A stretch of DNA of 64,000 nucleotides from Numida meleagris (taxonomy: Eukaryota > Chordata > Aves > Galliformes > Numididae). Position numbers and translations under genes: made by a program. This document shows positions 40,401 to 52,000 of this stretch, piece after piece; within the stretch, counting starts at the first letter, position 1, and each line of letters starts with the position of its first letter. The notes beneath the pieces were generated by a model. The model saw nothing but the letters and a program-made list of their open reading frames with translations, had not been told where the DNA came from and searched no databases. The stretch covers positions 31,115,065-31,179,064 of the forward strand of contig NC_034412.1 in the NCBI RefSeq assembly GCF_002078875.1, in the 5' to 3' direction.

Positions 40401-43210
40401 ATGCAGCCCCTTCTGCGGCTTTCAGATTATGGATCTTTTTAATTTTTCTTACTGCTTTGTTTTCTTTTCGCTTAATTTTCTATTAATTTTAACTTTTCCA
40501 TCCTTGCACACACATTGGTAAATCAGCAAAAGGCATGCTGGTTCAGAGAACAGGCTTCCTTGAACTTGGGTATGAACAGATCGATATTCTGACACAGCCT
40601 ATTTCTAAGGATGCAGTCTACAAAATATGAATATCTCAGGTCTGTACTAGAGGGGGAAGAAAGGTCTGAAACTGGTGGTTTTTCAGGCACTTGAAGAGGA
40701 AAACCTGTTGTTTATGTAAGTCACTCTCTGATCTGTGTTAGTGGTGGTCCTGTATCCCTGCTTTAACTCATCTATAGTAAAGATCAGAGTGTAGTACTTC
40801 AGGGAATAGGAGAAGGACATGGAAATGTGAGGAAATTAGAGCCTATCTACTGATTTAGTCTGACACAAGATGAAGAGGAATAGTTTTTTCCACTTGAAAA
40901 AGTCCACAGGCATCTCAAACTGTGTGTGTGTAAGAGCAGCAGGTCAGAATCAGCTTTGTTAATGTCACAAAGGTACTCCTCCTTAAAGGAAGACCTTTCA
41001 CTTGCTAAAAATTGCAGTGAGAATTGGGATGAGCACCTTTCTGGGAGAGCTTTCCATAAGTGCCCAACAATTCTGTATCCTGTTTACTGGGTCTAGATTC
41101 ACAGTGCATGAATTGGGCAAACCAGTTTTAACTCAGGCTCTAAGCTCTTTGGTGCACAGCTGTGACACTTGGATTCCAGCACAATGGGCTTTTGAGATAT
41201 GTGGAGTTCAGGCACAATCGCAAAAAGAAATGTTTTTAGTAAACTGTATATTTTCTTAAGTTGGTTACTGCCACTGGAGCTTTATGCCAATGAGATGAAG
41301 ACCTATGTAAACACTGATCTCCAATAGGAAAAGTGAAATGCTTTTCTGTAACTTTAACTAGTCTCTTGTATTTTCTTGAGACAGATTGCTAAGAACTGCT
41401 TAAATTACCACTTTTCTACGTGCATGAGGAATACTTCTCCAGCAAACCGAGCAGCATGACGTAACATTACTCTGACAGTCATATGAGGGTGTGGTTTGCC
41501 TGAGCTGTGTTGATCTGAATCTCATTTTCAGTTTGCAAGAAGTTATTGTGCTTGGGCCTATGTTTTCTTCTGAACAGATCACACTCCAGGAAAAGGAAAG
41601 GAAGGTCAGTTTTAGCAGCCATTGAAAAAAATCTAGATAGCAATAAATAAAGTACAAGCCACAGTGTGTTTTGTTTTCCAGTAACTTGAGAATATTTCTA
41701 TTGATTTCTTTGTTTTTTTTTGAGATCTCTGCCTGTTCAGTGATAAAATCTTGTTGTTACAGACAAATGAAACAGCAAAATTTTATCTAGATCCATAGGA
41801 GTGTTAAAATCTGATTAACTATTTGCTCATATAAGGCCAGCAGGACTTGACTTGAAGTATCATTTACTTGGTAGGTTGTGTTTCATAAAAAAGATGTGCA
41901 GCTGTGTATGACACATGAAAGGATAATAATAGGTACACAGTATTTAGCAGCAGAAAAACAAAATGCACGTATCCTTTGTAATATTAATGGAGCTCTTTTT
42001 TTGTAACAAAGCATCAGGGAGCATATATTCACAATGTGTGTTACAGAAGCTTAGATTTCCCATTAATTATTTGGTAACTGAGTTTCTTTCAACATCAGAC
42101 ATAAAAGTGAAGGGCTTTCTGTTTTTGCTTTAATTGCTGTCTTTGTGATAAAGCACTTTTTGCTCCTATGACTGATAAAATAATCAGCACTGGAGTATGT
42201 ATACGGCTGTTCCCTTCGGGTTCACTTCAAAGACTGTAAATGAGGCAGATTTTCATACGCATGAAGAATTGGTTTGGTACTCCATGGCATGTTGTTTGAT
42301 AAACACTTCTGAGACATAGTTCAGAGTATGCAACATACGAGCCAGCTAGTATGTTCTTTCAAATTAGAATTATTTTTTAAATCAAAAAAATTTCATCAGC
42401 ACATGACAATAGAAGATCATTACAACCTTGATTTTTAGAGCTTCTGCAGGTTGATAAATTTTGATTATTTTTGGTATGTGTAGGTGTGATATAAAATTTC
42501 TTTTAAGCTCACATGTGTAGACAGTAGATGACATTTCTATACCCTTGCTTCATTGTGGATTGATATTGGAAAGGAGCCAAACCTGGCATCCCTAGCCAAA
42601 GCTCCATATGACCCATAATGTCAGAAATACTTGTCTGGCAACAACTGCTTCAAAAGTGAGTATACATGGTTATATTTAAATTCTATTTATGTTTTTGACT
42701 ATTATCTTTAACTTTGTACACAGAATACCATTAATTAAAAAAATGTAGGTATTAATACATAGCCAGATGTGATTTGGACTCAGATCGAAACTTCTACAGC
42801 TGCTCTTAATCATATGTTACAAAATGTTGATAGAGGTTAGTAGTGCAATAGCATGTAGCAATTGTAGTTAGCTTGGAAACAAAAATTACATGGGTTTATG
42901 TTAATCAAAAAATAAATTAACTATCAGCCATAGTTTACCCTTATAGTATTTGCAGGACTCTTAGAAAAATCACTGGGGAACTTGCAGTTTAAAAAAAAAA
43001 AAAAGAGTTAGCAGTTTACATTTTTGAATCAGATTTAGTTATGGAACTAATGCGGAGTGCATGAAGTGGGAAGGAATGGAAAAGGTCAGTAGGTGCTGCT
43101 TTATGGCATGGACTTATTATCAGCTAAATGGTGACATTAGTTAGCTGGGTTTGAAATGCACTTTTAAAAACATAATACTCTTTAAGGAAGGAAAACAACA
43201 GCAACTGATC
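31462..43210. other. Long unique AT-rich stretch without recognised repeats
   Basis: Nearly 12 kb with no CR1, mariner or LTR that I can recognise, while the flanks carry one every few kilobases. There are no exons or RNA genes. It holds several high-complexity AT-rich patches with clustered TAAT/ATTA and ATTTGCAT-like words (about 32700-33250 and 36340-36860), and a C run at 36881-36889. Short A or T runs occur at 42983-42997 and elsewhere. Candidate conserved non-coding DNA, unproven. Confidence 0.5.
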
Positions 43211-43684
43211 AGGCTGTTCCTGAGCACACCTGAGAGTGCTTTTAAAAAAAAATCTGCACCAGTGGAGGTGACCCACTGTTGCTGTTAGCACTGCTTAAAT
43301 GCACTGCCCACAGCCTCTCTATGCTCACAGCCACTGTTTGGTCTCTACAAACATTTAGTAATTATCAATGAATGTCAATGGGTGCATTTTTTTTCTGTGG
43401 AGAAATTAATTCCACACCTTTGCTTCATACGTACTTCTGTGTTAGATGCTATTTTGTCAGACTGCCCCTCTGCTGCTGCCTGTCACATAGCAGCAAAATG
43501 ATATTCCAGATACTGGAGAGAAGGTTCGTACTCTACTGACATACCACCAACACACACCTCCAATGTTGTGGGCTAACATAATAAAATAGGAGGCATTACT
43601 GTTGGGAAACTCCCCAAGTTTCCCACAGGGTAACCCCCCACGGCGCGGGAAGCTCTACACTCAATATGAGTTCACGGCTTCAAC

Positions 43685-43690
43685 TTTATT
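43685..43690 (-). terminator. Polyadenylation signal of the nested LTR
   Basis: AATAAA on the reverse strand, downstream of the TATA box and upstream of the U5-like GC-rich end. Position and spacing agree with an LTR polyadenylation signal. Confidence 0.65.
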
Positions 43691-43705
43691 CTAGCAACAC
43701 ACCAT

Positions 43706-43715
43706 CTTATATAGC
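43706..43715 (-). promoter_or_regulatory. TATA box of the nested LTR
   Basis: The reverse strand reads GCTATATAAG, a strong TATA box inside the LTR at 43600-43936. Transcription from it would run toward lower coordinates. The AATAAA signal lies about 20 bases downstream, so the R region must be very short, as in alpharetroviruses. Confidence 0.65.
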
Positions 43716-43956
43716 ATATATGCTTCCAGGGATACAGGGTCTATGCGACCAAGCGTATAAGAGAACAATACCGTTACCCAGGCTAATTTTGTGTACAGTA
43801 CATGTTGTTAAGTACAGAACTCTACTAGAAACACCACATTCCATGCAGGTATAATTTACCCCTTTCATCTAAGATTACATCGTAAATCATTAGTAAATCA
43901 GTAGCTACGTGCTGCCGAGCAACCTGCCCTCCAACACATTACTTCTGCAGCAGCAC

Positions 43957-45172
43957 TCAGAAAGTGCATAATATAGTTAATGTATATCAAGTAACAAAAA
44001 TATGTTAATTTTTAATGTTTTTATTAAAGCGTAAAAAAGCAACAAACACAAATTTTCTGGGATATGGCATTGTTTTTGTGAAACTATTGCATCAGCTTGG
44101 TTCAGTGGCCGTGACTGCAATTCTTAATGAGTTCTCAAGGTGTTCATTAGAGATTTTTGACGAATTTTACTCTTCTTGTACTTTATCCTTCAAAATAATG
44201 TGTATGTTTTTGAACTACTGCCAAAAAGCGATGACACAAGTAAGGCGTGAATGTGAAGTGAGGGCTACTTCTCTCTGGTTAGGAGAGGTCTTAAGTAGTC
44301 TGGTAAAGAAACGTGGTCAAATTTTTAATTACCACTCTACAAATTCCATCTGAAAATTCACAAGTGATGTATTTATGTTGACTGAAAATGGAGTTGCAAA
44401 TAAAGTTTTTTCCAGCAGTCTTGGAACCTATTATTCTTCCTTTATCACAATGGAAACCATGTCTGTGTATTTCTTGCTGTTCACAGGACTGTGTTTAGCC
44501 AGTGTATCAAAATCCATTGAAGTATTTGCTGTAACTTTAGTACTTCACTGTGCCCTGTGCCCTGGTCTCAGCCCAGATAGTGTTAGTGCACTGATACTTG
44601 GTTGGTGCTGAGGGGCTGGGCTGCTCAGTGGGGCAGAGCTGCTACCATGATGGAGAGGAGCAAGGGGTGGGCTGCATGCAGCCTGTGGGTCTTGAGCTGG
44701 ATATGCTTGTTGGAGCGGGATGGTGTATCAGTTAAATGTCCTTTAATAAAGGCTGTCTCTAGCATCAGTCTTCATCCTTATGTCATTCTCATAGGAGTGC
44801 TTTTATTTTGCGGACCTTGGTGCAGTGTTTGTAACTGATATATTTTTCAATATAACTGGATGCCTTTTTTTTTGAAGATGTAACCGAATTAACTTGCTTG
44901 CTATATACTGATTGACATTTTGTGTGGCAATTTTTAAGATCATAGTCTTGTTTCATTAGACTTCTGGCATTTTCTGCTCAGTTCCTGCCATGTATTGTCA
45001 CTAAGGACAAGTTTGATTCGTGCCACTTCTGTTTGTGTTATATGCACCATTCTCTGAAACACTTTCAGTGCAAAAGGGAACCTACCCTTGAGGTGTTTTT
45101 CAAATAACGCTGAAATCTGGTGTTTTGCCAATACCTATGAGCTTGTGAGTATGCTGTGTTCACTGGTGACTG
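43957..45172. other. Non-coding stretch with a GC-rich patch
   Basis: Mostly unique. An open frame at 44015-44353 (+, 112 codons) has no recognised domain. Two overlapping reverse-strand frames at 44940-45265 look mildly protein-like but sit in different frames and meet no splice signals that I trust. The GC-rich patch 44547-44740 is listed separately. Confidence 0.45.
44547..44740 (+). mobile_element. Possible decayed LTR fragment
   Basis: A GC-rich island in AT-rich surroundings. It has the word order CTGTGCCCTGGTCTCAGCCC, AGATAGTGTTAG, ACTTGGTTGGTGCTGAGG and GCTGGGCTGCTCAGTGGGGC. The sequence and order recall the U3 start of a common avian ERV LTR type. A weaker echo (GGTTTGGTTGTTGCTGAGTG) occurs near 60150. 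No ends or target duplication were found, so the assignment is tentative. Confidence 0.3.
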
Positions 45173-45559
45173 AGAGCCCATAGGTGATGGAATTTGGGGC
45201 TTGGAGGTATTCATGTTACCAGTATTGCTACCTTGTTTGAACCTAGAGTTCTGTAAATATGTCAAGTGCTTGGGTATTTTCTTTTACAGTCTAATTGCTG
45301 AGCTAATTCATCCTGGTAATCCTATCTTTTCAATGCTGCTGAACTATGCCATAATTTGGAGCTCTTTATTTGCCTTAGACCTTCTTAATCTTGAAAGCAT
45401 GATCCCCAGTGCATCTCAATCTAATGGTATTTGCTCTTTATGTAATATCCCAGAAGACATGTTTGGCATTTAAATGTGTCAAAGCACACTATGCTTGTCT
45501 CTCTCTCTTTAATATTCTTTACTATGACATATCCTGTGATAAGGAATCCTAATATCAAT
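45173..45559. repeat. First copy of gap-flanking 387-bp direct duplication
   Basis: This 387-bp segment is repeated, apparently without a single difference, at 45660-46046, just after the N gap. The copy ends exactly at the gap edge. The sequence itself is unremarkable and non-coding. It is almost certainly one locus assembled twice. Confidence 0.95.
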
Positions 45560-45659
45560 NNNNNNNNNNNNNNNNNNNNNNNNNNNNNNNNNNNNNNNNN
45601 NNNNNNNNNNNNNNNNNNNNNNNNNNNNNNNNNNNNNNNNNNNNNNNNNNNNNNNNNNN
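45560..45659. other. Assembly gap, 100 N
   Basis: Exactly 100 undetermined bases, the conventional placeholder for a gap of unknown size. The flanks are identical, so the gap probably contains nothing. Frames crossing it are meaningless. Confidence 0.98.
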
Positions 45660-46046
45660 AGAGCCCATAGGTGATGGAATTTGGGGCTTGGAGGTATTCA
45701 TGTTACCAGTATTGCTACCTTGTTTGAACCTAGAGTTCTGTAAATATGTCAAGTGCTTGGGTATTTTCTTTTACAGTCTAATTGCTGAGCTAATTCATCC
45801 TGGTAATCCTATCTTTTCAATGCTGCTGAACTATGCCATAATTTGGAGCTCTTTATTTGCCTTAGACCTTCTTAATCTTGAAAGCATGATCCCCAGTGCA
45901 TCTCAATCTAATGGTATTTGCTCTTTATGTAATATCCCAGAAGACATGTTTGGCATTTAAATGTGTCAAAGCACACTATGCTTGTCTCTCTCTCTTTAAT
46001 ATTCTTTACTATGACATATCCTGTGATAAGGAATCCTAATATCAAT
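45660..46046. repeat. Second copy of gap-flanking 387-bp direct duplication
   Basis: Identical to 45173-45559 with an offset of 487. It begins at the first base after the gap, and the sequence then continues uniquely at 46047. The 90-codon open frame inside is the same in both copies. Confidence 0.95.
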
Positions 46047-49000
46047 GGAGTTTATCAATTTAGAAATACATTCATTCCTGATTTTTTTTGAACAATTTAC
46101 CTTTTCCTAAGTTGTTAAGTATGTATTTGACATCTTAAGATTTGTACCAGAATTTTACACCAAGTTCTTCTTTCTGGTGATCGAAGAGGGAGGATATCCA
46201 GGTCAATCTGTATACTGGCTTTTATTGTTTCTTGTTGCACAGCAGTCTGAATGAGGTTATATGGCTGCATATCAGCACTGGCCTTGAGCTTAGATAGACA
46301 AATCTGTAACAAGAGGCCTGGCAGTGAGGACTCATTTTGCCTACTTTCCAGGTTCTTGATAAAGCTGTCAGGATAAGGTCTCAAGGTGGGCCTGTGAGAA
46401 ACCTAGCTTCTAGGTACAATATGAGCCACTAATTACTACTTAGTGATTGTCAGTGGGGTTCCTTTGTGAATTATTTTGCATTTAGCAGGGAGAAAACTTC
46501 AAAGTCTGCACAAATGAAATTTCCTTGGCGTTTGAAGAAATTTTTGTGGCAATATGAAGTTTCTAGAAAGAGCTTTTCATCATCTTTTCAGCTGGAATTA
46601 TTTTGCCTCTGCTTACTACATTATGTGAGAATTGTTGCAATAAATGCTCAGTAATTAGATTAAAATTTCTGCCCAACACTGTATGTATATTCTATAAAAA
46701 AAATTGATCTGAACTAAAAAGCACTTTAAGTCAAAATTGGGGTTTTTAAAGTAGTTTTGGCTTGGTTGAAATTACTTAAGTTATTTTGTGCAGTTCCTAA
46801 CCATTGCAGTACATATAAGATGAAAACATTATATTGATGTTATGTAATCAATGATTAGGCATAAGCGATAGGGATTTGGAATGAAAGGTGTTATTCCTCT
46901 TTCCTGATAAAGGACTGACATAAGGATATACAAAATTTTGTATTCAAAATCTTGTTCTGAAATATAATAAATTATCTCTTTATTACTACATTCAGTTTGG
47001 GAATCGTTTGCCTAGTGATCAAGTGGAGTTTGCCTGGAACAACAGTAATATAAGGTACAAGCTATTGGTAATCTGTGAGGACAGGCACTGATGAACACAG
47101 CTGCAAAGAATGGTTTACTGGTATTGCTGATTGGAACTGGTCCAGTGCATATGGGACTTGTTCTAAAACATTGGTGAATTATTTTGGTTCCCATGACCAA
47201 CAAATGTTGTCTTGCTGTTTTTATGATCCTGTCTGCAGTAGGGCTGATCACATTAGGGCACTGGAGAGACAGAAAATGGTTATATTTTATATTAATTTCA
47301 TTCTGAAATGTGAATTTCTGACAATATGCATTTTAAATTTGATTGACTTCTCCACACAGTATTCCTCAATGTCTCTATTTCCCATGCAGATGAGAATAGG
47401 CACTAGTAATTGCTGGTGCAATTTAAGCTACTTGAACAAGATTGGAGTCAATGAGAGAATGCTGTAAATGGTGCTTGGACTTCATTGAATATTGCGACAT
47501 ACTGTTAGCTGTTTGCAAGACATTACTCATGATATTGCCTGATGGTCTGAGGCCTAATGAAGTTCATTTAGCAAAAAGCACTGCTTTCTTTCTCTTTTAA
47601 GGGATCTGAAACTGCGTTATAGGGTAGGATAAAACTAGAGCACCTGTCCTTTTTGTTGACCACTGAGAGGATCATCTTACTCTTTACCTTCACCAGAGTT
47701 TTTTCTTCTGCGGTATTGCTTTTGATTTAGGAGGTAGCTTCACTGAAAATAGGCAGTCACCAAGAAACTACCATTACTTCCTTCAGCTGCTACCTCAGAC
47801 TTATTCAAGATGTTTCTAGTAGCTTGAAACCTGATAATGGATTGGCAAATGGAAAAGAATAATCTCTGCTTTTGTCACTTGAGGTTTCTGTTTTGCCACA
47901 GTCAGCTTCCTTGTTCTTCTTTGCCTCTCATTCTGTGTTTTCAGTTCAAAAAAAAAAACAACAAAGCAAAATCTTTGGGAGAGATCTTGCAGTATCTCAT
48001 ATTTAATCTTTTCCACTGAGAAAGGAGTCTACCTGGTTATGGTCATGGGATTTTTTTTTTTTTGAAATGTGTAAGCAATGGGAAGATGATAAAAATCCTC
48101 AGGGTACAGAAGAAGAGCAGAGCATCTGTTAGAGAGCATTGGTAGAGGAATTATTCCAGCTCTCTCTGTAAGGACAACATAGTACTGCTCTCCTCAGGGC
48201 AAAGTTCTGCCTAAAAGAATTTCCTGAACACTACAGTAAATCATTCATTCTTCAGGTCAGGAATTGCTGTTAATTATATTTTCTGTTGATCCTTTCCATA
48301 GCAATTACTGTTGCCACAGCAGACTTCGGTATATCACTTTTATCTATTCTTGATGCTGAAGCTTTGATTGTGGGTGCAAATAACATACATACAAAATCTG
48401 GTATGAGCTTCCTCCATCTCAGAGCTCCCTTGTCATTCTTGGCAGTTGCAGATACAGAAGTTCCTTGTATGTTCTCTTCTATTCTGTCATTTCCTCTCAT
48501 GCTCCTTGTGCTCAGTCCTCCTTTTAATTTTGCTCTCTTTTGTAGCAGGAGTAGTCTACTCTGCTCATTTCATACTCAAAGAAGCAAGCATTGCTTTCTG
48601 GAAACAACAGTATTTTCCTTCAGCTACACCTCCAGCATCCCACATTACTCCTTTTTATAGTTAAGCTCACTGAATTCACATATTTGCTCTGAAGAAGCTT
48701 TCCTCAGTTTTAAACCTTCTCTCTCTCTCTGTTCAGTGATTTCCTTTCCCTAGTTTAACCCTTATTGAAGTCTCCATTAGCTTACTACTCAAATTTCATC
48801 CTCCTCGAGCTATCAGTCACTTTCAGTACTTTCAGTGCTCTTTTTTTTTTCAAAATCTTTTTGCCCCTGGTTCTGTTACACCTGCGGTCTTGATCATTTC
48901 TGTGGAAAACAAGAAAATTCTTTGTCCTTCCCGGTTTTCCATGGAGCTCTCATTAGTTAAGTTGTTCCTCTCTTCCTTGTTAGGGTATTTAGGAACACAG

Positions 49001-52000
49001 GGGAGAACCATGTTGCTCCCATCCAAACTGTTTATCTATCCCTGACATGCCCAGCTGAAAGTGTCTAGAGCTCAGTGTTTCAGGGAGGGATTTCACTTTT
49101 TCATCAAATGTCTTTTCTGTTTTTGGCATTAATCACGTGGACATCAGCAGCACTTCTGTGAACCTGACTTGCTTTTTGACTCAGTCCTGTCTCAGAAGCT
49201 TTGAATTTACCAAACTGTGACTAAGCAGGCACTTTCCATGTAATATGTGTAATTAATATAATACTTATTAATGTTTCCCCTGTGTTTCAGAAAGACCTCT
49301 GTAATCATCTTAAAGGAAGACTTGTTGTAGGCTGTCCAATTCTACCTCTAGTTCCTCATTTCTGTTGACAAACCAGGTTGTTAATCAATGAAAGCAGGTG
49401 AGTTTTTTCATAATTTGCTCACAGCTCCCTTAATATTACCTTTATTGAAACTGTAAGACTTTAGCTTATAGAAGATGGTTTCTTGTGCTGGGGTTTGTGT
49501 AGCGCCAGAAAGCATTAAGTCACAATTTGTATTTGAGGTTTTTTACTGCTGGAAGTTCCTCGGTATAGCATCTGCATGATCATCTTGGCAAGGTTTATAC
49601 TGATGCTAAGGACACCGAGATAGCTGCACAGCTATTTTTTGCATTTTTTTCTTCTTGACTTTTGAACTATTCTCTGACATATGTAATGAAGAGAATAACT
49701 GTGTTTTTCTTGGGTGGCTTATGATCCATGCTGTCCTGTGTTAAAAGCATTTTTGAAAAGAGATTGTAGTCTTATTTGCAAAAGTTTTACAAACTTTTTA
49801 CATTCCCAGGGCCTATGCCTTTATTTCTGATTATACAACACGAGTTGCTGTAATCTGCGTTGTCACCTTAAGAAGATTTTAGAAATGATTTTGGAGTGAT
49901 TCGTACAGTGGTTGATATTAAAGCATGTATAACCCATTTTAAAAATGAATAATACTTATTTAATATTGTTTTAGTAACAGTAATACAATTGTTAATTTAT
50001 GTGGACAATTCCTGCTAATCATTTATTATTATACTTAGAATTTCTGCTTCACTTGAAAGAGTGAATAATCTTTTCCGTTGCTCTGATCTGCTGTACTGTT
50101 TCAGAGAAAAGCCTTTATAAAAATGTATTTTACCTATAGTTTTCATCAAGCAGATAACTTTTAAACATCCTACATCATTTTAACGCTTGCACTCTCTATA
50201 CAACGGCATTGTAAAGAACATGAAAATGAGTAAAATATCTTGAAACATACTTAATTTCTTTATTTTTGTTCATACTTGTGTGTGAATTTTCTAAATATTG
50301 TTCTGTTAGCAATACTGATGAAATTCATGTTACAGAATTCATCTCTGCAGTAGATATGCTGTGACTAGATAATGTGCCTTTTGGCAAAGGGACGAGGCTT
50401 ATCTTGATTTGCTTAGCTTTGATAGTATGCACTGTTCACCGACAGTAAGAATGCATTGGTACAAGTGTTACAAATACATGTGCATGGGATTGAGGTGCAG
50501 TTCGGTGTGGTTCTGAAATGTCATATGTTCCTGAGGTTAATCCTCTTTTTTTCTTGCTCATTGGACTATCAGTTTATATATTGGCTCCTTCTGATGCTTG
50601 ATCACACAAAATACATCGTAAAAAGGAAATGGAAAAAAGAGATTTCTTTTTAAAATTAACTTCTTTGATACTTTTGAATTTATTTCCTAAATCTTACCAT
50701 ATCTGTTTTCAGCTTATATAAGCAAAAGGGCTGTAAGTTTCAACTGGTCTGTTTGAATAGTGTAAGAATGTTTTTTCTTTAGAAAAAAAAAAGCCACCTG
50801 CTTTTGAATGGAGCATAATGTCAAGCCTGTTACAGCACCTGAAAAGACAGTTTACAGAGTAACTATATTGTTGAGTTTTTTTGGTGGTTGTTTTTGGTCA
50901 ATCATAAACAAGTGGAAAGGCATTTGGGTGATGGAAGTTCCTTTTTTGGAACATAAAGGTCTTAGGAACTGTCAGGGAATGACACATTCCATTAACATGT
51001 GAATAGTGCTCCTTTTTGTTTAACTGTCTTATCCTAGGTAATATGTCAGTCTTCTTCCTTAAGGTTAGGAGAGAATATTACATAAATTCAGAGAGCATTC
51101 TCTAATCTTATTCAAACATTAGTATCATCTATGGAACTTGTTTTCTGGTAGATGCACTCACTGCCTGTTAGGGAAGGATTGATGATTTAGTTGTATTTCA
51201 TGTGTCATAGATGATCAACCTCCACTAAGTGTTGGCTGCAGGAGGAAGAAGATTAAACTATTTGAATGTTGAATGATCAGTCACTTGGTTTTCAAGGTCA
51301 TTGTTGCATACAGTTGCCTTGAAATAACTTAAAGTGGTTACTTCTTTATTTGCTATATTTGGTTTTCTTTTTCCCACAAAAGAAAGATAATTTGAGAGAA
51401 TTTTATTGGCAAAGTAGGACATTATTGAGATTAACTGGTGAATATTAATAAACATGTCTACTGCCTGATGATTGAAAGTAAAGTGTTAAGTGTTTGATTC
51501 TTAGCTGCACTGAACTCAGCTTGAGTCACTCAAGTAGCGATTATGAGTGAAATAGAAGGAAAAATAAGAAAGGGGATATTTGCAGTCATTACGCCAGTAA
51601 ATGAAACAGGTGGATTTACAGGCTGGTATTGAAATGTTTAGTTCTGTTTCTGCATAACTGGAAGATTCAGCTTGTTTCCTTCTCAGAGCACAACGTATCT
51701 GCAGTAAGTTAAAATGCAGCCCTGGTACGAGGGCACTGACTCCTAACTTTTCACTCTACGTGTAGTTAAAGTAGCTGAGGAATTATCCTGGAGGGAGGAA
51801 GGAAAAGGCCTCCATTTCCCTGATTATGAAGATCTTGTGTTCTTGACCACATAGAGAGGAAGAAAAACTGCAGCTTCTCTACTGCTTATGAATAGAATTG
51901 GAATCAGAGGGGGTTTGCAGCAACTCCTTATTGCGTATAAAAATGGGGAGTTTAGCTCCCATTTCCACAGTGCCTACTCAGGGCACTGCAGTCAGTCCTC

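Larger units (their letters stand above)
43600..43936 (-). mobile_element. Alpharetrovirus-like solo LTR nested in a mariner
   Basis: A 337-bp LTR in reverse orientation, with perfect 6-bp terminal inverted repeats TGTTGG..CCAACA and a perfect 6-bp target duplication CATTAC (43594-43599 and 43937-43942). Read on the reverse strand it has a TATA box (43706-43715 region) and then, only about 20 bases on, AATAAA (complement at 43685-43690). This close spacing, the short length and the 6-bp duplication fit the avian alpharetrovirus/EAV type of LTR. No viral genes are attached, so it is the product of recombination between two LTRs. Exact family not named. Confidence 0.87.
43211..43956 (-). mobile_element. 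Galluhop-type mariner, copy 6, deleted and split by an LTR
   Basis: The left terminus AGGCTGTTCC passes directly into sequence near the middle of the family (TGCTTTTAAAAAAAAATCTG), so the left third is deleted. The body then follows the other copies to AGGAGGCATTAC at 43599, where an LTR interrupts it. The last bases resume at 43937 (CATTACTTCTGCAGCAGCAC). Reverse orientation, non-autonomous. The insertion sits about 20 bp from the element's end. Confidence 0.87.

Noticed and set aside
44940..45265. Two overlapping reverse-strand frames with protein-like composition
   Set aside because: They are in different frames, one start is non-ATG next to an upstream stop, no family is recognised, and part lies in the falsely duplicated segment.
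45476..45752. Open frames that run through the N gap
   Set aside because: They exist only because undetermined bases contain no stops.
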